Shown: in pieces, positions 42,350 through 49,798 of the stretch
How the letters are laid out: every line of letters begins with the position of its first letter
How positions within the stretch are numbered: the stretch's first letter is position 1
Source of the DNA: Angelobacter sp036557225
GTDB lineage: Bacteria; Acidobacteriota; Terriglobia; Terriglobales; Acidobacteriaceae
DNA length: 64,000 nt
Assembly (NCBI GenBank): GCA_036557225.1
Contig: DATBHX010000142.1
Span: forward strand, 1-64,000
Direction: 5' to 3'
Program-made: the position numbers and the translations under genes
The notes under the pieces: generated by a model
The model's input: the letters and a program-made list of their open reading frames with translations, nothing else
The model's database searches: none
What the model was told of the DNA's origin: nothing

Positions 42350-42610
42350 CTAGACGCAGCCATCCACAATGGCCGTGATCCTCGCCTCTATGCTTTGGCA
42401 GGGAAAGAACGCGGGCTTCTCCATGCACTGGATCGTCAGCGTCTGGGCGCCGGCATTAAAGTTCCACTGGAAGGTAAAACCGCTTTGGCTGGCGCTACCG
42501 CTATCGGTCGTAACCTCGACCCTGGTTGCGGTCTTGATGGTCTGCTTGATGCAATCCCAGCGAGACTGGGTAACGCCGTTGAAGGTCTGCTGTTGGCACG
42601 CACTGCTCAT
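42350..42610 (-). CDS. small cysteine-containing protein of unknown function
   Basis: 86 residues from ATG at 42610, with AGAGG 5 nt before it. Five cysteines at about 5, 20, 62, 71 and 85; no signal peptide; mixed alpha/beta pattern (CQQQTFNGVTQSRWDCIKQT, GFTFQWNFNAGAQTLTIQC). Short Trp/Cys-rich proteins like this recur in Acidobacteriota as far as I recall, without a named function. Divergent from the isoaspartyl peptidase gene, sharing a ~146-bp promoter region, and followed by the membrane protein gene on the same strand 34 nt later. Confidence 0.6.
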   Translation of the reverse strand: MSSACQQQTFNGVTQSRWDCIKQTIKTATRVEVTTDSGSASQSGFTFQWNFNAGAQTLTIQCMEKPAFFPCQSIEARITAIVDGCV

Positions 42611-42756
42611 GGCTCCCTCTTTCGCGATCAATTCTATCGGTGAGAACGTAAACGATAATTCAAAATCGCCTCTCTGTCTTGCACGCTTTTCGTCCCCGCT
42701 GCCTTTTCTCCCTCTCTGATAAACTCTCTCCAGCAACACCCGAAGGGGCCAACATC

Positions 42757-43674
42757 TTGCGACAACTTCCTGTACTGGTCGTCCACGGCGGCGCCTGGGC
42801 GATCCCCGACGAAATGGTAGAAGCCCATCTGGCGGGCGTGCAGAAAGCGCTGGCCCAGGGCTGGCACGTCCTGGAAGGTGGCGGCAGCGCTCTGGATGCC
42901 GTGGAAACCGCGATCGTCTGCATGGAAGACGACGAAACTTTTGATGCCGGCCGCGGCAGCTTCCTCACTCGTGATGGCCGCGTCCAGCTTGATGCCCTCA
43001 TGATGGACGGCAACACCTTGCGCGCCGGGGGCGTTGGCTGCGTCGAGCGCATCCGCAACCCGATTCAGGCCGCCCGGCTGGTGCTTGACCAGAGCCCGCA
43101 CGTTTACTTTGTCGCTGAAGGCGCAGAGCGCTTTGCCCAGGAGCACGGCATCGAACTTTGCCGCAATGAAGAGCTGGTCATCGAACGCGAAATCAAGCGC
43201 TTGAAAGATGCGCAGGAGAAAGAAGCCGCCGGCCAGCCTGACCTCACTTTTGCCGGCCCGCAATCGAGTCATGACACCGTTGGCGCTGTTGCGCTCGATG
43301 CCGCCGGCAACATCGCTGCCGGCACCTCAACCGGCGGCACGCTCAACAAAGCCCCGGGACGCGTGGGCGACTCATCGTTGATCGGCTGCGGTTGCTATGC
43401 TGACAATCTCAGCGCTGCGGCATCCTGCACCGGCTGGGGCGAACCCATCATGAAGCTGGTTCTGGCCAAGTGGGCCGCGGACCGCGTCCGCAACGGCGGC
43501 GCTCCTGACGCTGTCACGCAGGAGGCGATGCAGTACCTGCAACGCCGTCTCAACGGCCACGGCGGCATGATCCTGCTCGATGCCCGTGGGCGCTTCGGCA
43601 TCGCCCACAACACTCCGCGCATGGCTTGGGCTTATAAAAATACCGAGCGGGAAAAATCGGCAATCAATTGCTAA
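42757..43674 (+). CDS. isoaspartyl peptidase / L-asparaginase (Ntn hydrolase)
   Basis: 305 residues with TTG start at 42757 (GAAGGGG 8 nt upstream), matching the usual family N-terminus LPVLVVHGGAW. Plant-type asparaginase fold: GGSALDAVETAIVCMEDDETFDAG, GRVQLDALMMDGNT, and the autoproteolytic site SHDTVGAVALDAAGN, where Thr becomes the N-terminal nucleophile (near residue 169). GTSTGG follows as in the family. It removes iso-aspartyl residues from peptides and hydrolyses asparagine. No signal peptide; cytosolic. Monocistronic. Confidence 0.93.
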   Translation: MRQLPVLVVHGGAWAIPDEMVEAHLAGVQKALAQGWHVLEGGGSALDAVETAIVCMEDDETFDAGRGSFLTRDGRVQLDALMMDGNTLRAGGVGCVERIRNPIQAARLVLDQSPHVYFVAEGAERFAQEHGIELCRNEELVIEREIKRLKDAQEKEAAGQPDLTFAGPQSSHDTVGAVALDAAGNIAAGTSTGGTLNKAPGRVGDSSLIGCGCYADNLSAAASCTGWGEPIMKLVLAKWAADRVRNGGAPDAVTQEAMQYLQRRLNGHGGMILLDARGRFGIAHNTPRMAWAYKNTEREKSAINC

Positions 43675-43702
43675 GGGACCAGTAGTTCTTTAGGCTTGGC
43701 TT

Positions 43703-44734
43703 CTAGCGTCGTCCGCCACCGCGACCCGTATCGTCACCGCCGCCACCACCGCCAAACAGCGGAATATCGATTTCCTTTTCGCTAGCCACTGCTGAAGTTC
43801 CGCACATTGCCGGCGAATAACGCCATTTTTTCAACGCTTCCATGATCGATTGCTGTAGCTCGGCATCCCTGGTGAGCATCTTCACGTTCTGCAGATTGCC
43901 ATCCTTGTCGATGATTCCGTAGACATGCACCACCGGCGATAACGCCGCATTCCTTCGTGCGACCATCGGAGAAAATTCCGGCCGCGGCATCTGCAGCGCC
44001 TTGGGCGGCTGGAGTTTCTCGCAGGTATCAAACTCGATAGCGCGCGGCGGGATTGCGAATGCCGTCTCCGCAAACTGCGCTTTGAGTACATGAATGTCCT
44101 CGATGGTCAGGATGGGCGTCTCTTTGGTCGCCAGTTCCAGCAGCAGAGTGATGGTTTGAGGAAACTGGCGGCCGTCCACGTCGGTGTATTTCGAGAACTC
44201 ATACGCTCTCTGTTGTTCCATCGATTCCAGCAGCACCTTTCTATCCGGATCAAAACACAGCCGGTGCCGCTGCTCGCCTTTCACGTCGAAACAATTTGCC
44301 GCCTGGTTTTGTACTTTCTTTCGCGAGACATCACCTAGCTTGGCATCGCCATCTTCCCCCAGCTTGTCCCAGAGATGATCGGTTTCGGTCAGCCGGCCCA
44401 GCAAAGGAACCGGCAGCGGCGTGGAACGATAGATATAGAGTTTGTTGCCGCGCACCAGCCGGATCTCCCGGTAGTCCTCGACTCGCAGCTCAGATAATGA
44501 CCTCTCATGGTCGCGATAAATCGTGATGCTGCCCTTCTTCTGGCTCTCCGTGCCGGGATTGATCACCACTGTTCCCTGCAGTTGGTACGGCAGCAGCGCC
44601 GAGAGGTCAGAGGCTTCATGGGCTGATTGCAAAAGTTGTTTCGCTTCGGGTCGCGCATCGTCCGTGGCTCGCGATCCCACACTTAGGGCCAACACCAGCG
44701 CCCACAGCAACACAACAGGTTTCTTCGTTGTCAT
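43703..44734 (-). CDS. secreted protein with C-terminal TonB-like domain
   Basis: 343 residues. Signal peptide 1-23 (PVVLLWALVLALSVGS). A ~220-residue beta-rich domain follows (LPYQLQGTVVINPG, VRGNKLYIYRS), then a TonB_C-type domain (~255-325; VHVYGIIDKDGNLQNVKMLT, SIMEALKKWRYSPAM) and a Gly-rich tail (FGGGGGGDDTGRGGGRR). There is no membrane anchor besides the signal, so it is not a true TonB. Secreted TonB_C proteins of this sort are frequent in Acidobacteriota; function unknown. ATG at 44734. Confidence 0.82.
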   Translation of the reverse strand: MTTKKPVVLLWALVLALSVGSRATDDARPEAKQLLQSAHEASDLSALLPYQLQGTVVINPGTESQKKGSITIYRDHERSLSELRVEDYREIRLVRGNKLYIYRSTPLPVPLLGRLTETDHLWDKLGEDGDAKLGDVSRKKVQNQAANCFDVKGEQRHRLCFDPDRKVLLESMEQQRAYEFSKYTDVDGRQFPQTITLLLELATKETPILTIEDIHVLKAQFAETAFAIPPRAIEFDTCEKLQPPKALQMPRPEFSPMVARRNAALSPVVHVYGIIDKDGNLQNVKMLTRDAELQQSIMEALKKWRYSPAMCGTSAVASEKEIDIPLFGGGGGGDDTGRGGGRR

Positions 44735-44852
44735 GGTGGAAGAAAAGTTGGAGCCCCACCTCCAACTGCGGCGAGAAGTGTAAACGTAAAGCGACGTTGA
44801 ATCCAGCGCTTTCTAAAAAGGATCGGGAGTTGCCGGACGTGAATATCAAAAA

Positions 44853-45398
44853 TTACTTGTCATAGTGCAGCAGTGAAAAGACTTCCGTCCCGTCAAATTT
44901 GTTGCGCCCACTCAGGAAGTCGAGCTCCACCACAAAGCCCATCCCCTCCACCTTCGCGCCAAGCGACTTCGCCAGCTGCAGGCAGGCATTCGCCGTACCG
45001 CCGGTAGCCAGCAGATCATCCACGATGATCACCGTCTGCCCCGGCTTGATGGCATCCTTGTGGATCTCCAGCGTGTCCGTTCCGTATTCCAACTCGTAGG
45101 TCCATTTCACGGTCTCGGCCGGCAGCTTGCGCGGCTTGCGAATGGGAACAAAACCGGCGTTCAGGCGATAGGCCAGCGCCGGTCCAAAAATAAATCCACG
45201 CGCCTCGATCCCCAGCACCAGATCGATATTGCGGCCCAGGTAGTGCTCGGAGAGTGCGTCAATCAGCGTGGCAAAGCCCAGCTTGTCTTTGAGCAGCGTG
45301 GTGATGTCGTAAAAAAGAATCCCCGGTTTGGGGAAATCAGGCACCTCGCGGACCAGTTGTTTGAGGTGTTCGCAGCTCGCTGCCGCTTTTGGCTCCAT
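44853..45398 (-). CDS. apt: adenine phosphoribosyltransferase
   Basis: 181 residues. Adenine-specific N-terminus VREVPDFPKPGILFYDITTLL, the VLGIEARGFIFGPALAYRL segment and the PRPP motif VIIVDDLLATGGT (~125-137) are all present. Salvages adenine to AMP. The ATG directly follows the stop of acyP (no gap), so both are one operon. Confidence 0.96.
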   Translation of the reverse strand: MEPKAAASCEHLKQLVREVPDFPKPGILFYDITTLLKDKLGFATLIDALSEHYLGRNIDLVLGIEARGFIFGPALAYRLNAGFVPIRKPRKLPAETVKWTYELEYGTDTLEIHKDAIKPGQTVIIVDDLLATGGTANACLQLAKSLGAKVEGMGFVVELDFLSGRNKFDGTEVFSLLHYDK

Positions 45399-45677
45399 CT
45401 ACCATGCTCCTTCAATGCGAAAAGTTTTCAGACCGTCCACCGGCTCGGCCGGTATTTCATTCACTTCATCCACGCGCGCGGCCCGCGGCCCCTGGCGCAG
45501 TTTGTTGCTGAACATCCGATGCTGCTCTTCCGATCCCATCGCCAGAGCTTCCACCGTGCCATCAATATTGTTGCGCACCCATCCCGCCAGGCCCAGCACG
45601 CGCGCTTCGTGATCCACGAACCAGCGGAAGCCCACGCCCTGCACCCGCCCGCGAACTATGTAACGCCTGGCGATCAT
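45399..45677 (-). CDS. acyP: acylphosphatase
   Basis: 92 residues, typical size. VRGRVQGVGFRWFV with the phosphate-binding Arg and GWVRNNIDGTVE with the catalytic Asn are both present. Hydrolyses acyl phosphates such as 1,3-bisphosphoglycerate or carbamoyl phosphate. Followed without gap by apt. Confidence 0.95.
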   Translation of the reverse strand: MIARRYIVRGRVQGVGFRWFVDHEARVLGLAGWVRNNIDGTVEALAMGSEEQHRMFSNKLRQGPRAARVDEVNEIPAEPVDGLKTFRIEGAW

Positions 45678-45753
45678 AAAAGTCTTTGATTCAGAAAGTA
45701 TCAGGAAAAATGAAAATCGAATCGCGTGCCGCCGCAGTTACCCGCCTCAAAAG

Positions 45754-46314
45754 CTAGGCTCTCGAAAGGTAAGCGCCTTCGGCGGTATCCACACGGATCT
45801 TTTCGCCTTCATTGATGAAAGGCGGCACCTGCACCACCAGCCCAGTCTCAGTCTTGGCCGGCTTGGTTACGCTTGACGCCGTGGCCGACTTCAACCCTGG
45901 CTCAGTCTCCACCACGGTCAGCTCTACCGTCTGCGGCAGCTCAATTCCCACTGCCTTGCCGTCATAAAACTCCACCCTGATCAGCAGGTTGGGCGTGAGA
46001 TAGTCCACCGAATCACCCAGCACGTCGCGATTCAAATGCACCTGCTCGTAGTTCTCCGTATTCATGAAGCAGTAGCTGTCGCCGTCCTGGTAGAGGTACT
46101 CCATGGGAATTTCATCCACCGTGATCTTCTCAATGGGATCGCTGGAGCGGAAGCGGTGTTCAAACATGGCGCCGGTGCGGATGTTGCGCAGCTTGGCCTG
46201 GATAAACGCGCGCAGGTTGCCGGGCGTCCGGTGCTCGACCGTAAAGACCAGGTGCAGGTCATTGTTGTGTTTGATGATCATTCCCGGACGCATCTGGGTT
46301 GCTGGAATTGCCAT
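45754..46314 (-). CDS. efp: elongation factor P, atypical loop tip
   Basis: 186 residues, full three-domain length. It relieves ribosome stalling on polyproline. Domain I carries MRPGMIIKHNNDLHLVF and loop EHRTPGNLRAF; domain III ends GEKIRVDTAEGAYLSRA. The loop tip that is normally Lys34 (PGKG, modified by EpmA or YmfI) or Arg (rhamnosylated by EarP) is here Asn followed by Leu. So neither known modification fits. Long polyproline runs occur in the TonB-like gene and at 1397-2743. ATG at 46314. Confidence 0.95.
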   Translation of the reverse strand: MAIPATQMRPGMIIKHNNDLHLVFTVEHRTPGNLRAFIQAKLRNIRTGAMFEHRFRSSDPIEKITVDEIPMEYLYQDGDSYCFMNTENYEQVHLNRDVLGDSVDYLTPNLLIRVEFYDGKAVGIELPQTVELTVVETEPGLKSATASSVTKPAKTETGLVVQVPPFINEGEKIRVDTAEGAYLSRA

Positions 46315-46727
46315 GAGTTGAACTCTCTCCTTGAAGCGCTAGCTGTATTTTGGGAGTCTTGCCTGCTTCATTTGCGGGATACGGCGAAGCAGACTGAACC
46401 TGCTGCGGCCCACAGACGGAACTACGTTAAGACGCCGAACCAAAAATTTTACCTCAAACCCGAACTGCCTGCTTGCAGCGTGCCGCCGCCACCCGCAGAG
46501 TGCTACGCCGGCTCGGAACCGCCGGATAACCCAACGGTGCGTTGGACCGCAGAACGTCAGATTTGGCCCGTCTGCGCCAAGCCCGTCACAGCGTGATACA
46601 CGCTGCCTGATTACAAATCCTTAACAATCAATCGTTTAATCCATCCAAGGCCGTGGCTGTCGACCTGCATATAAGAAGGTAGAACGCCGAAATGGGAACA
46701 CTATTTATGGGTGGTTACTAAAAGGCC
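46315..46727. other. gene-free spacer between efp and the S8 protease
   Basis: About 410 bp. Two small hairpins can be drawn: CCGGCTCGGAACCGCCGG near 46509-46526 and CCAACGGTGCGTTGG near 46531-46545. It must hold divergent promoters for efp (minus) and the protease (plus). The protease's 5' UTR looks long and structured, but no known riboswitch fits. Confidence 0.4.
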
Positions 46728-48425
46728 ATGACGTCGATTCAAAAGCGAGTACAAATTGGCTCCCTCCTGCTGCTGTTGTTCATCTCAGGTTCTGCTTTTG
46801 GCCGAAAAAAGCTGTCTCCTGAGCTGGATGCGAAAAGTGCCAGGCTCGGAGCTCTCAGCGGCGCACAATCGCCGACCGAACTCATCGATGTAATTGTGCA
46901 AGTTCGTCCGGGAGCGGCTCTCAGCCAGCATCGCCAGAAAATGTTGTCGCTTGGCGCCCGGCAAAAAGGCGCGCTGGATGTTATTAACGGCACCGTCCTT
47001 CGCATTCCCGCCAGCATGCTGCCGCAACTGGAACAGGACCCGGACATCTCCTATGTGTCACCCGACCGCAAAACGATTCAGCTTTCGCAGGAAGATTGGG
47101 TGCTCGACGCCACACAGTCCACGGGTGTGATCAATGCCGGCTATACCGGCAACGGGATTGGTGTCGCCGTAATCGATAGCGGCATTCGCACCACGCACCC
47201 CGACCTGATGAATTTGTATACCGGCAATTCCCGCGTGGTGTACAGCCAGAGCTTTGTTCCCGGGCTTGATGCCAATGATCAGTACGGCCACGGGACCCAC
47301 GTCGCCGGCATCATTGGGGGCAACGGCTATGTTTCTAATGGCTACATGCAGGGTATCGCCTCGCGCGTCAACTTGATCAACCTGCGCGTGCTTGATGCCA
47401 ATGGCGCCGGAACTGACAGCGCTGTGGTAGCGGCTATTCAGCGCGCGATCCAACTCAAAGGCCAATACAACATTCGCATCATCAATCTGTCCCTGGGACG
47501 CAGGATTTCGGAAAGCTATTTGCTGGATCCAATCTGCCAAGCGGTGGAGCAGGCGTGGAAGGCCGGCATCGTGGTGGTTGTCGCCGCTGGTAATTTCGGC
47601 CAGGACAACTCGATGCAAACCAACGGTTATGCCACGATTACCGCGCCGGGCAACGATCCCTACGTCATCACAGTGGGTGCAACCAACACGCACGGCACCG
47701 ACATGACCAGTGACGACACCATGACCAGCTTCAGTTCCAAAGGGCCCTCTCTGCTGGACCATGTGATCAAGCCTGACCTGGTTGCTCCGGGAAACAGAAT
47801 GGTATCGCTCAATGCGCCGGGCAGTACCCTGGACAGAAACTATCCCGCAAACGAAGTCGCACCCTCACTCTATGGAAGCTGTTCCAACACGGCCTATTAT
47901 TTCCGCATGAGCGGCACCAGCATGGCTACGCCGCTGGTGACAGGCGCCGTTGCGCTCATGCTGGAGCGCACGCCCGGCCTCAATCCTGACCAGGTCAAAG
48001 CCCGGCTGATGAAGACGGCTACCAAGTCTTATCCGGCCTATAGCACCGCCACAAGCAACGGGACCATCTTTAACATCCAGGATGATCTGTTTACCGTCGG
48101 CGCCGGATATCTCAATACCTATGCGGCTGTCGCCAGCAATGACGCGCCTTCGGGAACAGCGCTTTCGCCCATTGCGACGCGCGATCTCAGCGGCAACGTG
48201 CTCTTGAGAGCCGATCCCAGCTCTGTATGGACCAACTCGATCGTCTGGGGCAATTCCATCACCTGGGGCAACGCAGTCAATTCCAACTCGATCGTCTGGG
48301 GCAATTCCATTACCTGGGGCAACAGCACACTGAACGGATTCAGCATCGTGTGGGGTAATTCGATTGTTTGGGGCGACAGCACGACCACGGCATTTTCGGA
48401 AGCGGTAAATTCAGACCAGAACTAG
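46728..48425 (+). CDS. secreted subtilisin-like (S8) serine protease with WGN repeats
   Basis: 565 residues. Signal peptide (1-24), an I9-type inhibitor propeptide (~45-125; ELIDVIVQVRPGAALSQHRQ) and an S8 catalytic domain (~125-435). The triad is complete: GVAVIDSGI (Asp), YGHGTHVAGI (His), SGTSMATPLVTGAVAL (Ser). The C-terminal ~40 residues are repeats of SIVWGN / SITWGN. A related motif is common in S8 proteases of Acidobacteriota and Chloroflexi, by recollection. The repeat DNA has near-perfect 51-bp units. ATG at 46728. The membrane protein gene follows 43 bp later. Confidence 0.92.
   Translation: MTSIQKRVQIGSLLLLLFISGSAFGRKKLSPELDAKSARLGALSGAQSPTELIDVIVQVRPGAALSQHRQKMLSLGARQKGALDVINGTVLRIPASMLPQLEQDPDISYVSPDRKTIQLSQEDWVLDATQSTGVINAGYTGNGIGVAVIDSGIRTTHPDLMNLYTGNSRVVYSQSFVPGLDANDQYGHGTHVAGIIGGNGYVSNGYMQGIASRVNLINLRVLDANGAGTDSAVVAAIQRAIQLKGQYNIRIINLSLGRRISESYLLDPICQAVEQAWKAGIVVVVAAGNFGQDNSMQTNGYATITAPGNDPYVITVGATNTHGTDMTSDDTMTSFSSKGPSLLDHVIKPDLVAPGNRMVSLNAPGSTLDRNYPANEVAPSLYGSCSNTAYYFRMSGTSMATPLVTGAVALMLERTPGLNPDQVKARLMKTATKSYPAYSTATSNGTIFNIQDDLFTVGAGYLNTYAAVASNDAPSGTALSPIATRDLSGNVLLRADPSSVWTNSIVWGNSITWGNAVNSNSIVWGNSITWGNSTLNGFSIVWGNSIVWGDSTTTAFSEAVNSDQN
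48234..48380 (+). repeat. 51-bp tandem units encoding (S-I-V/T-W-G-N)n
   Basis: AACTCGATCGTCTGGGGCAA begins units at 48234 and 48285, with 39 of 51 bp nearly identical. A diverged third unit (AGCATCGTGTGGGGTAATTC) runs from ~48340. A tandem coding repeat within the S8 protease gene. Confidence 0.75.
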
Positions 48426-48468
48426 GCAAGCATACGTGTTCCCGCGCGGACGGGAAAACCGAGGAACT

Positions 48469-49236
48469 ATGCAGAGGGTTTCGCTCAGTGCGAAAGGATT
48501 TATCGCGGTAGTTGTCGTGACCGGCATCGCGGTGCTCGCGAACGGCCTGCTTCACTGGACCTATAGTAGGCCAGTTGAGCTGGTTGGGCTGCTAATCATG
48601 GCTGCGGTCGCCTCACGGCTTAAAGTGAAGCTGCCCGGGCTCAACGGCAGCATGTCAGTCAATGTGCCGTACCTGTTGATCATTGCGGTACGGCTCGGCG
48701 CCGGCGAAGCATTGGCCATCGCTGCGCTAGCCGGCCTGCTTCAGTCGATTTCAGCGTTGAAGAAGCGCGAGACTTTCGTTCAGGCGCTCTTCAGTTCAGC
48801 GGCGATTACCAATTCAACCGCTGCCGCCATACTTGCTTTCAAGTCAGCGTCAAGCCATGGTTGGTTCGGCCCACTTTCGGTCAGCGCCGCCGGCGCGGCC
48901 TTCTTCCTGGCCAATACCATTCAGATTGCTCTGGTGTTGTGGCTGGCGGAAGGAAAGAACCCTCTGCAGGCGTGGCGGGGAATGGCTCAGCTCTCGGTGC
49001 CCTACTACCTCCTCAGCGCCGAGATTGCTGCGGTTATCTGCATGGCCGTTCAGTTTGCAACGTGGGGAGAAGGGCTGGCCTTGCTGCCGATCATGTATTC
49101 CATCTATGCGTCGTACAAACTTTACTTCGGAGCACCACTAGCGGCAAATCGAGAAAACGCCGAAGTGCGATCAGAAGACCAATCCATGGTTCGAGCCGGA
49201 GTGAGCGCCTCTGCGCCATCTGTGGTAACCCACTGA
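48469..49236 (+). CDS. multi-pass membrane protein, sensor-domain-like
   Basis: 255 residues from ATG at 48469 (GAGGA just upstream; the open frame goes back to 48436). Seven or so transmembrane helices (FIAVVVVTGIAVLANGLLHW, VELVGLLIMAAVASRLKVKL, LAIAALAGLLQSISA and others), with a cytosolic tail rich in Glu/Arg. The hydrophobic arrangement with a VNVPYLLIIAVRLGAGEAL segment recalls membrane modules in front of GGDEF or histidine kinase domains, but no output domain is present. It is 43 bp after the S8 protease gene and could be co-transcribed. Confidence 0.7.
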   Translation: MQRVSLSAKGFIAVVVVTGIAVLANGLLHWTYSRPVELVGLLIMAAVASRLKVKLPGLNGSMSVNVPYLLIIAVRLGAGEALAIAALAGLLQSISALKKRETFVQALFSSAAITNSTAAAILAFKSASSHGWFGPLSVSAAGAAFFLANTIQIALVLWLAEGKNPLQAWRGMAQLSVPYYLLSAEIAAVICMAVQFATWGEGLALLPIMYSIYASYKLYFGAPLAANRENAEVRSEDQSMVRAGVSASAPSVVTH

Positions 49237-49252
49237 CGTGGCAGGGTGACAC

Positions 49253-49780
49253 TCACTGGCAGACTTTCTTTCTCATCTCGGCAGAAAGGTCCTCGGGGTC
49301 AGGGCCGGCATTGTAGATCACTTCGATTTCCCGGACTTCCTGAACATCAACCTGGTAGGTAAACGCCCCTAACCGTCCGTACACGCCTGGACCGCGAAAG
49401 GTACCCGTGAATATTCCGTTCACCATGATTCCATTTTCATTTTCCTGGATAAGGTCATTGAGTCTTTTTAATCCGGGAGCAATTTCTCCGCTGGCAGGCA
49501 ACACCTCTCTCATCCACACGCGGCCCGAATCAATACAGCCCATGCAAAACAGCTGGCTCTGTTTTCGACCCAGTCTAAAAGTCGCTTTTACCGTGATTTG
49601 TTTTCCTTCATAAAACTCAGAATTCCGCAGTACCTCGCATAACTCCACGCGTGCCGGTAGGCTGGCAGGCTTTCCCTTGTTGGCCCGGAATCGGCCGTTG
49701 GCGCTTAGGATAAAGAGCAAGCAGGCGAGCGTGGTCAAAAACATCAGCATCACGGTCTGATATTTTTGCTTGAGCGGCAT
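49253..49780 (-). CDS. membrane-anchored protein of unknown function
   Basis: 175 residues. One N-terminal TM/anchor (VMLMFLTTLACLLFILSANG, ~10-28), then a beta-rich domain of ~140 residues with two cysteines in FCMGCIDSG and repeated strands (ELCEVLRNSEFYEGKQITVK, GIFTGTFRGPGVYGRLGAFTYQV). The pattern suggests an OB-like fold, but the match is unproven. Two genes follow on the same strand with a gap of 18 bp. Periplasmic. Confidence 0.7.
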   Translation of the reverse strand: MPLKQKYQTVMLMFLTTLACLLFILSANGRFRANKGKPASLPARVELCEVLRNSEFYEGKQITVKATFRLGRKQSQLFCMGCIDSGRVWMREVLPASGEIAPGLKRLNDLIQENENGIMVNGIFTGTFRGPGVYGRLGAFTYQVDVQEVREIEVIYNAGPDPEDLSAEMRKKVCQ

Positions 49781-49798
49781 GGCTTGATTGTCTAACAG

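Noticed and set aside
43703..44734. A second true TonB
   Set aside because: It has a C-terminal TonB-like domain but only a cleavable-type signal peptide and no anchor/Pro-rich spanner.
46036..46596. Long plus-strand ORF (186 codons) across efp
   Set aside because: It is opposite to efp, whose protein is unmistakable; no ribosome binding site, composition of an antisense shadow.
46500..46727. Possible riboswitch (GEMM-like) upstream of the S8 protease
   Set aside because: Only small hairpins can be drawn; the conserved GEMM motifs are not present.
48119..48388. Minus-strand ORF with repeated LPQTIEL units
   Set aside because: It is the complement of the WGN repeats in the S8 protease gene.
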